Below, one piece after another: positions 17,953-26,355 of a DNA stretch of 64,000 nucleotides. Source of the stretch: Anaerolineae bacterium (GTDB lineage: Bacteria; Chloroflexota; Anaerolineae; Aggregatilineales; Phototrophicaceae); the NCBI GenBank assembly GCA_022823165.1, contig JAJDXR010000051.1, positions 30,725-94,724 of the forward strand. Reading direction: 5' to 3'. Each line of letters opens with the position of its first letter. Within the stretch, counting starts at the first letter, position 1. The position numbers and the translations under genes were made by a program. The notes below the pieces were generated by a model. That model was not told the origin of the DNA. It did no database searches and saw nothing but the letters and a program-made list of their open reading frames with translations.

Positions 17953-18306
17953 TCACGACTCGTCAGAATTCAGGATGTCGCGCAACGCGGCAACGAGCGG
18001 CGGCATTTCTTCATGAATCGCACTCCAAAGCACATCCATGTCCACTTCAAAATAGGCATGAACTAGCCGATGGCGCATGCCAACAATCTTCGCCCAGGGA
18101 ATATCAGAGTATTTGGCTTTGAACTCGTCAGTTATGTTGTTGGCAGCTTCACCGACTATTTCCACAGCACGCACGAGCGCGTATTGCCGCACTTCATCGT
18201 ATTCCGGATCTGTGGGATTCATGCCAACTGAAAACACTTCCGCCTTTTGCGCAGCATCCAACATATGCTTCAAACGTACAAGGTCGTTCGCGCTAGTCTT
18301 TTTCAT
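17953..18306 (-). CDS. hepT: HepT-like ribonuclease toxin (DUF86)
   Basis: All-helical HEPN-type RNase toxin of 117 residues. The catalytic motif Rx4HxY is intact as R78-HRLV-H83-A-Y85 within the conserved IVGMRHRLVHAYFEVD segment. The gene start overlaps the end of the nucleotidyltransferase gene by 14 bases, the usual HepT-MntA arrangement. In characterised systems the MntA partner adenylylates the HepT tyrosine and silences it, and Tyr85 here is the matching position. Lower GC than the flanking ankyrin and dehydratase genes indicates acquisition. Confidence 0.9.
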   Translation of the reverse strand: MKKTSANDLVRLKHMLDAAQKAEVFSVGMNPTDPEYDEVRQYALVRAVEIVGEAANNITDEFKAKYSDIPWAKIVGMRHRLVHAYFEVDMDVLWSAIHEEMPPLVAALRDILNSDES

Positions 18307-18601
18307 AAATCATCCGAGCGCTATCGACGACTTCCTGACGAAAATAGCGACTTAGCTCATTGGCAGTACGCAGATCGACGCGTTTGCCCACGATTTCGCT
18401 TAACTCAATTTCCTGCCCGGCCATCGTCAGCAAGCCAACCGGGGCGCCTGGCACATATTCCACCAGCAAGTCGACATCGCTTTCGACATGGGCGTCGCCA
18501 TGCAAGAAGGAGCCAAACAAAGACAAACGCTTGATTGGCTGCCCAGCGCAGTACTTGCGGATTGCCTTCAGCGGCAGGTCAAATACAATGGCGTCGCTCA
18601 T
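18293..18601 (-). CDS. mntA: MntA-like minimal nucleotidyltransferase antitoxin
   Basis: Minimal nucleotidyltransferase of 102 residues. The signature GSFLHGDAHVESDVDLLVEY gives the GS(x)10DxD pattern, with G30-S31 and D42/D44 chelating metal-ATP. It is predicted to AMPylate the HepT toxin. The start is at the ATG at 18601, with GGGAG 5 bases upstream; the longer frame to 18646 has no such box. It is the first gene of the two-gene operon, overlapping hepT by 14 bases. Confidence 0.9.
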   Translation of the reverse strand: MSDAIVFDLPLKAIRKYCAGQPIKRLSLFGSFLHGDAHVESDVDLLVEYVPGAPVGLLTMAGQEIELSEIVGKRVDLRTANELSRYFRQEVVDSARMIYEKD

Positions 18602-18642
18602 AAGTCTCCCTCGCTTGCCTACATTGTAATCAAGCGCCAGGC

Positions 18643-19578
18643 TCAAGACAACACTCCCCGCAGCACCGCCAGATCGACATTGCCGCCGCTGACCACCAAC
18701 GCCGTCGCCCGGCCATCCGCCGGCACAACTTCGTGCAGCAGCGCCGCCACAGCGACCGCGCCGCCGCCCTCCACCACCCAGCCAGCCACTTCCAGCATGA
18801 AGCGCATCGCCGCCGCAATCTCGGCCTCAGAGACCAGCACGATTTTGTCCACGTAGCGCTGGCTGATCGGTAACGTAATTGAGCCGGCTTCAATATCGCC
18901 CGAGAGCGCGTCCGCCAGCGTATCCCAGACCTGCGGGCGCGCCGCCTCGTAGAAGACGTTGTACATGGCCGGCGCCGATTGCGCATTGACGCCGATGACT
19001 TCGATAGCGGGGTTGATTTGCTTGACCGCCGCCGCGATTCCGGCGATCAGCCCGCCGCCGCTGACCGGCACGACGACTCGCTCGACCTGCGGCAGCTGCT
19101 CCAGGATTTCCAGCCCGATCGTGCCCGCGCCGGCGATGACGCTGGCATCGTTGTAGGGCGACACCCAGGTCCTGCCCTGAGCCACCCGCCGCAGCGCTTC
19201 AGCCTCGGCTAGGTCATAGTTGTCGCCGAACAAGACCGCCTCGGCGCCATAACGCTGCACGTTTTTGACCTTCTTTTGCGGCGTTGTCCTGGGCATTACG
19301 ATTTGCGCCGATGCGCCGGTCAGTTGCGCGGCGTAGGCGACTGCGGCCGCGTGATTGCCCGATGAGGCGGCGATAATGCCCCGGCCGCGCTCGTCAGCGG
19401 ATAGCGAGAGGATGGCGTTTAACGCGCCTCGTATCTTAAATGAATGCGTTTGATTGCAGTTTTCCAGCTTGAGCCAGACATTTGAGCCCAATTCCGGCTC
19501 TGCCTCAAGCGCGGTGGCTTGCAGAAGCGGTCGCAGCCGATGCTGCGCGCGGACGATGTCTCCCAGCGGCAGGTTCAT
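18643..19578 (-). CDS. Threonine/serine dehydratase-type PLP enzyme
   Basis: Fold-type II PLP enzyme. The Schiff-base lysine is K48 in HSFKIRGALNAI, the substrate loop SSGNHA lies at 72-77, and the phosphate-binding loop PVSGGGLIAGI is present. The length of 311 without a C-terminal ACT regulatory domain suggests a catabolic or unregulated threonine ammonia-lyase, or a serine racemase-like enzyme, as opposed to biosynthetic IlvA. It has 9 bases between its start and the stop of the upstream TIM-barrel isomerase gene, so the two are likely one transcript. Confidence 0.85.
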   Translation of the reverse strand: MNLPLGDIVRAQHRLRPLLQATALEAEPELGSNVWLKLENCNQTHSFKIRGALNAILSLSADERGRGIIAASSGNHAAAVAYAAQLTGASAQIVMPRTTPQKKVKNVQRYGAEAVLFGDNYDLAEAEALRRVAQGRTWVSPYNDASVIAGAGTIGLEILEQLPQVERVVVPVSGGGLIAGIAAAVKQINPAIEVIGVNAQSAPAMYNVFYEAARPQVWDTLADALSGDIEAGSITLPISQRYVDKIVLVSEAEIAAAMRFMLEVAGWVVEGGGAVAVAALLHEVVPADGRATALVVSGGNVDLAVLRGVLS

Positions 19579-19587
19579 CAGCGCCGC

Positions 19588-20484
19588 TTACAAGCCGATG
19601 CCGCGCAGGTAATCACGGTTGCGCCGCGCCGATTCGCGCGGGCTGCCCATACCGGGCAAGACGTCTTGCTCGACCACGATCCAACTGTCGTAGCCGATCT
19701 TCTCCAACTCGCTCAGCACGCCGGGGAAATCGACATCGCCCTGGCCCAGCTCGGGGAAAATGCCTTGGCCTACCGATGTCGGCCCGTCCCATTGCTGAAT
19801 GCGCGACTGCTCATGCACGGCTGGATCGCGGTCTTTGAAGTGGACGTACCAGATGCGATCGGCGAATTGCCGAATGCCGGTTACGGGATCGCCGCCGCCA
19901 AAGGCCCAGTGGCCCGTATCAAAGACCAAACCGACGACCGCTTCATCGGTCATGTCCATCAGCCGCTCGGTCTCGGCTGGCGTCTCGATCCAGGTACCGG
20001 TGTGATGATGCAAGACGCAGCGCAAGCCGGTTTCGTCCATGACGCGGCGCGCGGCATGGTCGGCGCCTTGCGCGAACAGACGCCAGCCGTCTTCGTCCAG
20101 GCTCATCTCGGGCGTAATCCGACCCGAATTCAAACTGCGCATGGGATTGGTGTAGGGGTCTGGACCCAGAACCACCAGGGCTTCGGGACCGCCAACCGCG
20201 GCCAAGAGCTTGGCCGTGCGTACGCATTCATCGGCGCTTTCTTGGCGCCGGCCTTTGTCCTGGAAATTGACATTGACCCAGGATCCGAGCATTTTCAAGC
20301 CGCGCTGATCCAGCTCGGCGCGCAGCACATCGGGGTCGGTCGGCATAAAGCCCCAGTCGCCCAATTCGGCGCCGGCATAGCCGGTTGCGGCGATCTCATC
20401 CAGGACGCGCGCGTAGTCGTAGCGTTCGCCTTCGATATTCTCGATGATGCCCCAGGAGCAGGGCGCATTCGCCACTTGTAACAT
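19588..20484 (-). CDS. Xylose-isomerase-like TIM-barrel protein (IolE/sugar epimerase type)
   Basis: AP-endonuclease-2-family TIM barrel of 298 residues. The N-terminal [10 protein letters not shown] matches the start of inosose dehydratases (NAPxSWG). Metal ligands are expected in [21 protein letters not shown] and HFKDRDP, all present. The function is probably isomerisation, epimerisation or dehydration of a sugar, cyclitol or hydroxy acid. No other inositol genes are nearby, so iolE is not assigned. Likely first gene of a short operon with the PLP dehydratase. Confidence 0.82.
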   Translation of the reverse strand: MLQVANAPCSWGIIENIEGERYDYARVLDEIAATGYAGAELGDWGFMPTDPDVLRAELDQRGLKMLGSWVNVNFQDKGRRQESADECVRTAKLLAAVGGPEALVVLGPDPYTNPMRSLNSGRITPEMSLDEDGWRLFAQGADHAARRVMDETGLRCVLHHHTGTWIETPAETERLMDMTDEAVVGLVFDTGHWAFGGGDPVTGIRQFADRIWYVHFKDRDPAVHEQSRIQQWDGPTSVGQGIFPELGQGDVDFPGVLSELEKIGYDSWIVVEQDVLPGMGSPRESARRNRDYLRGIGL

Positions 20485-20608
20485 GTTGCCTCCGCCGCCG
20501 CTTCCAGCCTCGCCCTCAATCGCGAGACCGGTGAAATAGTGCGCCCGAGTATAGCAGTTTTCCAGCGCGCGGCAAGCAACTCAAGCGTACATCCATCATC
20601 GTGGATGT

Positions 20609-20619
20609 GACTTATAGTC
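20609..20619 (+). promoter_or_regulatory. C-box-type operator upstream of the controller-nuclease fusion
   Basis: GACTTATAGTC is a perfect 11-base palindrome around a central base, in the context ATGTGACTTATAGTCCGT. It matches, from memory, the controller-protein box of restriction-modification systems such as Esp1396I. It lies 37 bases before the ATG at 20657. A second inverted repeat, ACATCCA-tcatcg-TGGATGT, sits immediately upstream (20589-20608). A clear second C-box is not seen. Confidence 0.7.
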
Positions 20620-20656
20620 CGTAGAAAAATACCTGTAAGTCATTACTCTATCATCT

Positions 20657-21493
20657 ATGGGAAACTCAAACAGCATAAAAGAGCAATTTGGTTATAGAGT
20701 TCGAAGACTACGTCTAGCCAAGGGACTATCACAAGAAAAACTTGGCGAGTTATGTGGTCTCGACAGAACCTACATTAGTAGCATTGAGCGCGGTCATAGA
20801 AACGTAAGTCTAGAAAATATCTCCGCAATCGCTCTATCTCTAGATGTCAACCTAACTCAGCTATTCAGAGGATTAAAGACGGACGAAAATAAGGATATTT
20901 TAGAAAAGTGGCAACTTACAGAAACGGAACTCACGCGTATAGTTTTGGAAAATCCGAGCCTGCGTGGATTCATGTTAGGCTACATCGCTGAGTTCAAGGT
21001 TCGGGATTTTCTTAGTCGGCAACTCCATATGACTGGATTACACAAACCCGACGACCATAATCGAAGGGGAGGAAGCAAGAATGATTTGATAGTAAAGTAT
21101 AAGGGGCGTGAATTCTCTTTTGAGGTGAAATCGCTACAGACAAACTCAATAAAACATGATCTTGAGACCAGAGTATATGAAGGACGAGCACAAGTTGACG
21201 CAAGCGATAGCCGCCAAGTAACTTTTCCTGACGGCACACAGCTACAGACGACCTGCCTCTTAGCAGGCCGGTTTGACATTCTTGCGCTAAACTTATTTCA
21301 ATTCAGGGAGCAGTGGGACTTTGCGTTTATTCTCAATAGCGACCTGCCAAGATCCAATTATCGGAAATACACACCGTATCAGAAACAACATTTGCTGGCA
21401 ACAACCGTAAAAGTAACATTTCCGATTCGTTCGCCGTATACTTCAGACCCGGTAGAATTATTGGAGAAACTTATCAAGGAAAATTCTATTTAG
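20657..21493 (+). CDS. Controller-restriction endonuclease fusion (HTH + PD-(D/E)xK)
   Basis: Residues about 8-72 are an XRE helix-turn-helix closely resembling restriction-modification controller proteins ([20 protein letters not shown], then [15 protein letters not shown]). The rest (about 85-278) carries a nuclease core, D143 in [10 protein letters not shown] followed by FEVKSL (E156, K158), the PD-(D/E)xK pattern. So one chain appears to combine transcriptional control and DNA cleavage. A C-box lies upstream and a convergent methyltransferase overlaps the 3' end by 8 bases. Natural controller-nuclease fusions have been described, but they are uncommon. GC content is strikingly lower than both flanks, indicating horizontal acquisition. 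Nuclease activity is inferred. Confidence 0.78.
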   Translation: MGNSNSIKEQFGYRVRRLRLAKGLSQEKLGELCGLDRTYISSIERGHRNVSLENISAIALSLDVNLTQLFRGLKTDENKDILEKWQLTETELTRIVLENPSLRGFMLGYIAEFKVRDFLSRQLHMTGLHKPDDHNRRGGSKNDLIVKYKGREFSFEVKSLQTNSIKHDLETRVYEGRAQVDASDSRQVTFPDGTQLQTTCLLAGRFDILALNLFQFREQWDFAFILNSDLPRSNYRKYTPYQKQHLLATTVKVTFPIRSPYTSDPVELLEKLIKENSI

Positions 21494-22175
21494 TTTTGAC
21501 GAATACAAGAAAATACGAATGGTTCTTTCGTGCATGAATCTGTTTCTTTATTCTGCTAACGCCAGGCTTGTTTTTACGAACCACCACGAATAAATCTTTT
21601 GCGTAAAATCCTAGCTTTGCATATTCCAAAGTGATTTCAATATGTGTTAGCCACTGTTTGTTTGCGCTCACTTCATCTTGACATTTAACGATAAGAACGC
21701 CGTGCTTGCGAAGGACGCGGAAGGCTTCAATCCCAGCATCAACGTATAACTCAAGCACAGCGGCATGCCACTTTGCTTTAGTTGGCTTTGTCGGGATTTT
21801 CGCTTTCCCATTATCAGAGTATGCCTCACGAAACGAAACGTGGGTACCTGCCCCACTACGATGGTTGTTATTCTCTCGCAAGAGACCTTCCATATAGGGC
21901 GGATCAAGTACCACACAATCTATACTTGCCTTTTCATAAGGTAAGTCCCTGCAATCAACACCTGTCTTTAAATCGCTGGCCAAAACATTGTAGTCGCCAT
22001 CAGGAACATTCCGCCAGAAAACACCTTTACCGTACGTTACATCTGCCACCGTCGAAAACAGCGGCACATGCAATTTCAGCACCTTGGGAAACACCTCAGA
22101 ATTTGTTTCCTGATACGCGGAGAAAATGAGGTCAGAGGTAGTCATTCCGGATTGAGTTCTTCTTTTCAGACTCAT
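21486..22175 (-). CDS. DNA methyltransferase of the controller-nuclease system
   Basis: Compact SAM-dependent DNA methyltransferase of 229 residues. A divergent motif [11 protein letters not shown], lies at residues 45-54, the catalytic motif IV DPPY at 91-94, and the remainder contains strands consistent with motifs V-VIII ([15 protein letters not shown]). The order I then IV is opposite to the beta-class enzymes elsewhere in the window. It is convergent with the fused nuclease gene, with an 8-base overlap, and is AT-rich. The ATG has GAGG 8 bases upstream. The promoter region holds an extended -10 element next to a C-box-like sequence, so the controller domain probably represses it. Specificity is unknown. 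Confidence 0.82.
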   Translation of the reverse strand: MSLKRRTQSGMTTSDLIFSAYQETNSEVFPKVLKLHVPLFSTVADVTYGKGVFWRNVPDGDYNVLASDLKTGVDCRDLPYEKASIDCVVLDPPYMEGLLRENNNHRSGAGTHVSFREAYSDNGKAKIPTKPTKAKWHAAVLELYVDAGIEAFRVLRKHGVLIVKCQDEVSANKQWLTHIEITLEYAKLGFYAKDLFVVVRKNKPGVSRIKKQIHARKNHSYFLVFVKTK

Positions 22176-22192
22176 AGCAATAACCTCTTGTT

Positions 22193-22211
22193 GACAATAA
22201 GTAACAGTATA
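22193..22211 (-). promoter_or_regulatory. Promoter -10 with C-box-like operator for the methyltransferase
   Basis: On the minus strand TGTTATACT gives an extended -10 (TATACT at 22211-22206). It is followed within a few bases by ACTTATTGTC (22202-22193), which differs by one base from the ACTTATAGTC half of the operator at 20609. An operator overlapping the start point would give repression. Confidence 0.5.
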
Positions 22212-22373
22212 ACATTTGTTCCATGAATTGCAACGATGAAAACCGCCAGATTTCCGGTTCTGTTGACGTTTCAGGGTTGTCTGCTGTTTCGCCCTGTGCG
22301 CGGCATGGTCGCGGGGCTACAATCCGCCTGCTTGCAGCCACTGGATTCGATACAGGAGTAGGACCTTAGCTCA

Positions 22374-23468
22374 ATGAGCCATACTGACCATACCAAACTC
22401 TTCCTGCCCGGTCCCGTTGAAGTCCGCCGCGAGATCCTCGAGGCGCAGACGCAATGGATGATCGGCCATCGCACAGGCGACTTCGCCGATTTGTTCGCGC
22501 GCTTGCAAAATAAACTGAAGCGCGCCTTCTTCACCGACAGCCGCGTCTATATCAGCGGCTCCTCCGGCAGCGGCTTGTGGGAAGGCGCGATACGCTGCGG
22601 GGTGCGCGACCAGAGCCGCGCGCTGCACTTGACCGGCGGAGCCTTCAGCGAGCGCTGGGCGCAGATCAGCCGCGCCAACGGCAAGCAGGTCGATTGCATT
22701 CAAGTCGACTGGGGTCGGGCGCATAGTCCGGACATGGTCGCCGACGCGCTATCCAGGCAGCGTTACGACGCCGTCTGCGCCGTGCACAACGAAACCAGCA
22801 CCGGCGTCACCAACCCGATACAAGCCATCGGCGAAGTCGTCAATCAGCACGACGATACGCTCTTCTTCGTCGATACCGTCAGCGGTTTCCTGGGCATGGA
22901 GCTGCGCGTCGACGACTGGGGCATTGACATCGCCTTGACTTCGAGCCAAAAGGCTTTCGCGCTGCCGCCCGGCATCGCCTTCGCCGCCGTCAGCGACCGC
23001 CTGCTGGAGCGCGCGGAAGGCATCGTCAATCGCGGCTACTACTTTGATTTTCTGACGCTGGAGAAGTCGCTGCTCAAAAACAATACGCCATCGACGCCGC
23101 CCATCGCCCTGATGTTCGCCGCCGACGCCCAGATGGACGCCATCCTGGCCGAAGGCATCGAAGCGCGCTGGGCGCGTCACCGCGACATGCGCGACGCGAC
23201 GCATGAGTGGGCGCTGGCGCGGGGCTTCGGCATGTACGCGCAAGCAGGCTATCGCAGCGACACGGTGACCACGGTGGACAATACGCGCGGCATAGACGTG
23301 AACGCCATGGGCGCCTACATGGAGCGCGAGGTCGGCTACGCCATGGACAAAGGATACGGCGCTATAAAAGGCAAGACCTTCCGCTTGCCGCACATGGGCG
23401 ACGTGTCGATGGACATGCTGCATGAAGTTCTCAGCGGCATCGACGCCTTCTTGACCCAACAGAACTGA
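22374..23468 (+). CDS. Class V aminotransferase (serine-pyruvate / phosphoserine-type)
   Basis: PLP-dependent aminotransferase of 364 residues. PGPVEVRREIL at the N-terminus is the family hallmark. The gene has the GSSGSGLWEGAI phosphate loop, the Asp-containing FFVDTVSGFLG and the Schiff-base lysine K193 in SSQKAFALPPG. The family includes serine-pyruvate, alanine-glyoxylate and an alternative phosphoserine aminotransferase. The adjacent dehydrogenase 13 bases downstream resembles SerA, so the pair probably performs the first two steps of serine synthesis or glyoxylate/hydroxypyruvate interconversion. Confidence 0.87.
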   Translation: MSHTDHTKLFLPGPVEVRREILEAQTQWMIGHRTGDFADLFARLQNKLKRAFFTDSRVYISGSSGSGLWEGAIRCGVRDQSRALHLTGGAFSERWAQISRANGKQVDCIQVDWGRAHSPDMVADALSRQRYDAVCAVHNETSTGVTNPIQAIGEVVNQHDDTLFFVDTVSGFLGMELRVDDWGIDIALTSSQKAFALPPGIAFAAVSDRLLERAEGIVNRGYYFDFLTLEKSLLKNNTPSTPPIALMFAADAQMDAILAEGIEARWARHRDMRDATHEWALARGFGMYAQAGYRSDTVTTVDNTRGIDVNAMGAYMEREVGYAMDKGYGAIKGKTFRLPHMGDVSMDMLHEVLSGIDAFLTQQN

Positions 23469-23481
23469 GCAGGCGAAGCCA

Positions 23482-24447
23482 ATGATCTTTCATATACTCG
23501 TACCCGACAACGTCCATCAAGAGGCGATCGACATCTTGCAGACAAACGCCGACATTCGTGTGTCCGCGCCCGGCAAGCTGGAACGCGCCGCCTTGCTGGA
23601 AGCGGTCGTCGACGCCGACGCGATGATCATCCGCAGTGGCGTTACCGCTGACGCCGAGCTCATCAACAGCGCGCCTCAGCTCAAAGCCATCGCCCGCGCT
23701 GGCGTCGGCGTGGACAATGTCGACCTGGCCGCCGCCACCGCGCAAGGCGTGGTCGTTATGAATACGCCCGGCGGTAATACCATCTCCACCGCCGAGCACA
23801 GCATCGGCTTGATGCTGGCGCTCTCACGACATATTCCGCAGGGCCATCAGTCGCTGGCGGAAGGGCGCTGGGAGCGCAAAGCCTTCACAGGCGTCGAGCT
23901 GAAGGGCAAGACGCTGGGCATCATCGGCTTGGGGCGCATCGGGCAGGCTATCGCCGCGCGCGCCCAGGTTTTTGAAATGAACGTCATCGCCCACGACCCT
24001 TACTTGCCGCCTGAGGTCGCCGCCGCCATGAACGCGCCCCTGCTCGCCCTGAACGAGGTCTACGCGAGTTCGGACTACCTCTCGCTGCACGCCCTGGTCA
24101 CTGACGAGACGCGCGGCATGATCAACGCCGAGTCAATCGGCAGGATGAAGCGCGGCATTCGCATCATCAACGCCGCCCGCGGCGCGCTGATTAACGCGGC
24201 TGATTTGGCGGCGGCGCTGCAAAGCGGGCAGGTCGCCGGCGCGGCGCTGGATGTCTATGAGCAGGAACCGCCGCCCGCGGACCATCCGCTGATTGGCTTG
24301 CCCAATGTGGTGCATACGCCTCATCTGGCGGCCAGCACCTCGGACGCGCAAGTCACGGTCGCGGTAGAAGCGGCGCAGTTAGTGATTGATTTCTTGCTCC
24401 ACGGGAAGGCGGAGAATGTATGCAATCCGGCGGAAAATTCGAGCTAA
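23482..24447 (+). CDS. serA: D-2-hydroxyacid dehydrogenase, phosphoglycerate dehydrogenase-like
   Basis: NAD-dependent dehydrogenase with GLGRIG (149-154), RAGVGVDNVD in the substrate domain, the catalytic Arg in NAARGALIN and His in HTPHLAAST. This set is typical of 3-phosphoglycerate dehydrogenase. At 321 residues it is the short form without the C-terminal intervening and ACT domains, so it would lack serine feedback control. It follows the class V aminotransferase closely and probably shares its transcript; hydroxypyruvate or glyoxylate reductase activity remains possible. Its last 4 bases overlap the convergent Uma2 gene. Confidence 0.83.
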   Translation: MIFHILVPDNVHQEAIDILQTNADIRVSAPGKLERAALLEAVVDADAMIIRSGVTADAELINSAPQLKAIARAGVGVDNVDLAAATAQGVVVMNTPGGNTISTAEHSIGLMLALSRHIPQGHQSLAEGRWERKAFTGVELKGKTLGIIGLGRIGQAIAARAQVFEMNVIAHDPYLPPEVAAAMNAPLLALNEVYASSDYLSLHALVTDETRGMINAESIGRMKRGIRIINAARGALINAADLAAALQSGQVAGAALDVYEQEPPPADHPLIGLPNVVHTPHLAASTSDAQVTVAVEAAQLVIDFLLHGKAENVCNPAENSS

Positions 24448-25016
24448 GTCTCCTCGAAATCGATGCCGAGATACACTTGGTCGAGCGGCAATTCACAGTC
24501 TAGCATCGCCAGCGATATCACATTCTTCATCTCGGTGTACACCTGACTCTGCCAGCCGGCATCGCCGCGCGTGCGCAATTCCGCGCAAACGCGATGCTGA
24601 TCAACAATGAGATAGGCTTCGATTGAAGGCACATCGTAGTAGTGCCCAAGTTTTTCCAGTCGGTCACGATCTTCGCTGGTAGGCGATGTCACTTCGATGA
24701 CGAAGACCGGATTCATCAAGTTGTACTCGCCGGGGTCGGCAAAGTCGGATGCGCCTCGCACAAATGTAAGGTCGGGATAAACATAGCGCGTTGGGCTCAC
24801 TTGCAGACGAAGTTCGGAGGTGTGCATGGTGTAGCGGGATCGGTCAAGCGCAGCGACGAAGAGATAAATCAGGTTTGTCGTGATTAGACTGTGCTTATTG
24901 CTTACTCCAGGCATCTCGATGACGACTCCGTCAATGTATTCGTGTTTACGCTCCTGATTCAATTCCCATTCGAAATAGTCTTCGACGGTCATGACGGGAG
25001 ACCGATTGATTACCAT
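24444..25016 (-). CDS. Uma2 family (DUF820) putative endonuclease
   Basis: PD-(D/E)xK-fold protein of 190 residues with the family pattern MTVEDYFEWELN, KHEYIDGVVIEMPG, VYPDLTFVRG and VFVIEVTSPTSEDRDRLEKL. The conserved residues are D of PDL and ExT in place of ExK, followed by a helix Lys. Uma2 proteins are widespread in Cyanobacteria and Chloroflexota and are thought to be nucleases linked to mobile DNA or defence; no in vivo role is established. The start is at the ATG at 25016, with GGAG 7 bases upstream. It is convergent with the serA-like gene. Confidence 0.85.
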   Translation of the reverse strand: MVINRSPVMTVEDYFEWELNQERKHEYIDGVVIEMPGVSNKHSLITTNLIYLFVAALDRSRYTMHTSELRLQVSPTRYVYPDLTFVRGASDFADPGEYNLMNPVFVIEVTSPTSEDRDRLEKLGHYYDVPSIEAYLIVDQHRVCAELRTRGDAGWQSQVYTEMKNVISLAMLDCELPLDQVYLGIDFEET

Positions 25017-25081
25017 GTCCAAGCTCCTCGCTCATACAAGGCCATTATAGTCCGCGACATGCGAATTGTCATCCGTTTAGC

Positions 25082-26287
25082 TCAGGGCCGCGCCGGGCTG
25101 CCATCGGGCAAGCGCGTCTGCGTCCAGTCCTCGACGATGTCCCGGCAGGGATACTTCGCCGCCAATTCCTCGTTGATATCGATGCCCAGCCCCGGCTGAT
25201 CGTTGGGATAGAGATAGCCATCCTCCACGACCGGCATACCGGGGAAGATCTCGTAGATCAAATCTGAGGGGCTGCGCCATTCCTGGACGCCGAAGTTGGG
25301 ATGCCAGAGATCCAGCTGCAAGTTGGCGGCGTGCCCCACCGGCGAGGTGTCGCCGGGCCCATGCCAGGCCGTGCGCGCCCCGTACATATCGGCGAAAATA
25401 GCGACATTGCGCGCCGGCGTTATCCCGCCCATCTGGCTGATGTGCATGCGAATGAAGTCGATCAGGCGTTCCTGAATCAGCAGCTGCCATTCCTGCGGAT
25501 TATTGAAGAGTTCGCCCATGGCCAGCGGCGTGGCGCACTGCGCGCGGATCGCGCGGAACCAGTGGATGTCCTCCGGCGCCAGCGCGTCCTCGAGGAAAAA
25601 GAGCTTGAATTGCTCGACGTCTTTGGCGAATTCGACGGCGTGAATCGGCGCGAGGCGCTCGTGAATATCGTGCAGCAACTCAATCTCGGCGCCGACTTGC
25701 TCGCGCACATACGCGATCATATCCAGCATTCGGCGGCAATAATCGCGCGGATTGTAGTAGGCGCCGGTCGGGGCCTTCTTCGGCTTCACCATCGGGCTGC
25801 CTTGGCCGCCGTAACCGCCCATCTGCACGCGAACGTAGCGGTAGCCCTGCTCTATAAAGGAGCGCGCGCTGTCGGCGACTTCCTGCTTGTCGCGTCCGTC
25901 CGCATGCTCGTATACGTGAGCCGCCTCGCGCGACTTCCCGCCCAGTAAATCGCAGACGCTCATGCCGGCGCGTTTGCCCTTGATATCCCATAGCGCCTGG
26001 TCGACGCCGGAAATGGCGTTATTGAGCACGGGACCGTTGCGCCAGTAGCCGTGCACCATCGACATATTCCAGATCTCTTCGATGCGGTCGACATCGCGAC
26101 CGAGCAAGAAGGGCTTCAGATGGCGCTCAATGGCTGCGGCGACGGCGAAGATGCGCTGCGTAAACGTGGCGCAGCCAACGCCATGCAGCCCGGGCTCGGA
26201 GGTGATCACCTTGACGATGACCAGCCGCGAGTTTTCCGGCTGCGTCAAGATGACTCGGACGTCTTTTATAGTGACCGGGTTTGACAT
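25082..26287 (-). CDS. Enolase-superfamily D-mannonate dehydratase-like protein
   Basis: Mandelate-racemase-like enzyme dehydrating a sugar acid. Residues D207 and H209 in LLHDIHERLAP, E233 in FLEDALAPED and E259 in MGELFNNPQEW match the metal and catalytic positions of the ManD group. WHGPGDTSPVGH near the C-terminus is also diagnostic, as is VEFYLP-replacing EDGYLYPND. The ATG at 26287 (MSNPVTIKDV) is preferred over an in-frame start 12 codons upstream that lies in repeat DNA. At 401 residues it is complete. ManD and its gluconate-dehydratase relatives differ in a few residues, so the substrate may be D-mannonate or D-gluconate. No uronate pathway partner is adjacent. Confidence 0.85.
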   Translation of the reverse strand: MSNPVTIKDVRVILTQPENSRLVIVKVITSEPGLHGVGCATFTQRIFAVAAAIERHLKPFLLGRDVDRIEEIWNMSMVHGYWRNGPVLNNAISGVDQALWDIKGKRAGMSVCDLLGGKSREAAHVYEHADGRDKQEVADSARSFIEQGYRYVRVQMGGYGGQGSPMVKPKKAPTGAYYNPRDYCRRMLDMIAYVREQVGAEIELLHDIHERLAPIHAVEFAKDVEQFKLFFLEDALAPEDIHWFRAIRAQCATPLAMGELFNNPQEWQLLIQERLIDFIRMHISQMGGITPARNVAIFADMYGARTAWHGPGDTSPVGHAANLQLDLWHPNFGVQEWRSPSDLIYEIFPGMPVVEDGYLYPNDQPGLGIDINEELAAKYPCRDIVEDWTQTRLPDGSPARP

Positions 26288-26300
26288 GGCCTTGGATTTA

Positions 26301-26328
26301 ACCACAGAGGGCACAGAGAGCACAGAGG
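26301..26328. repeat. CACAGAGG-type short repeat
   Basis: Direct iterations of CACAGAG(A/G) (ACCACAGAGGGCACAGAG then AGCACAGAGG) upstream of the mannonate-dehydratase-like gene. It resembles one arm of the longer inverted-repeat elements at 32795 and 35802. Confidence 0.55.
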
Positions 26329-26335
26329 AAATAAT

Positions 26336-26344
26336 GGGGGGGGG
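26336..26344. repeat. Poly-G tract (9 bases), intergenic
   Basis: Nine G bases between the start of the mannonate-dehydratase-like gene and the end of the methyltransferase-Mrr gene. Confidence 0.8.
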
Positions 26345-26355
26345 AGAGCCGTGTC

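Noticed and set aside
26287..26323. 12-codon extension of the mannonate-dehydratase-like gene
   Set aside because: The extension is encoded by the CACAGAGG-type repeat; the conserved family start is SNPVTIKDV at 26287.
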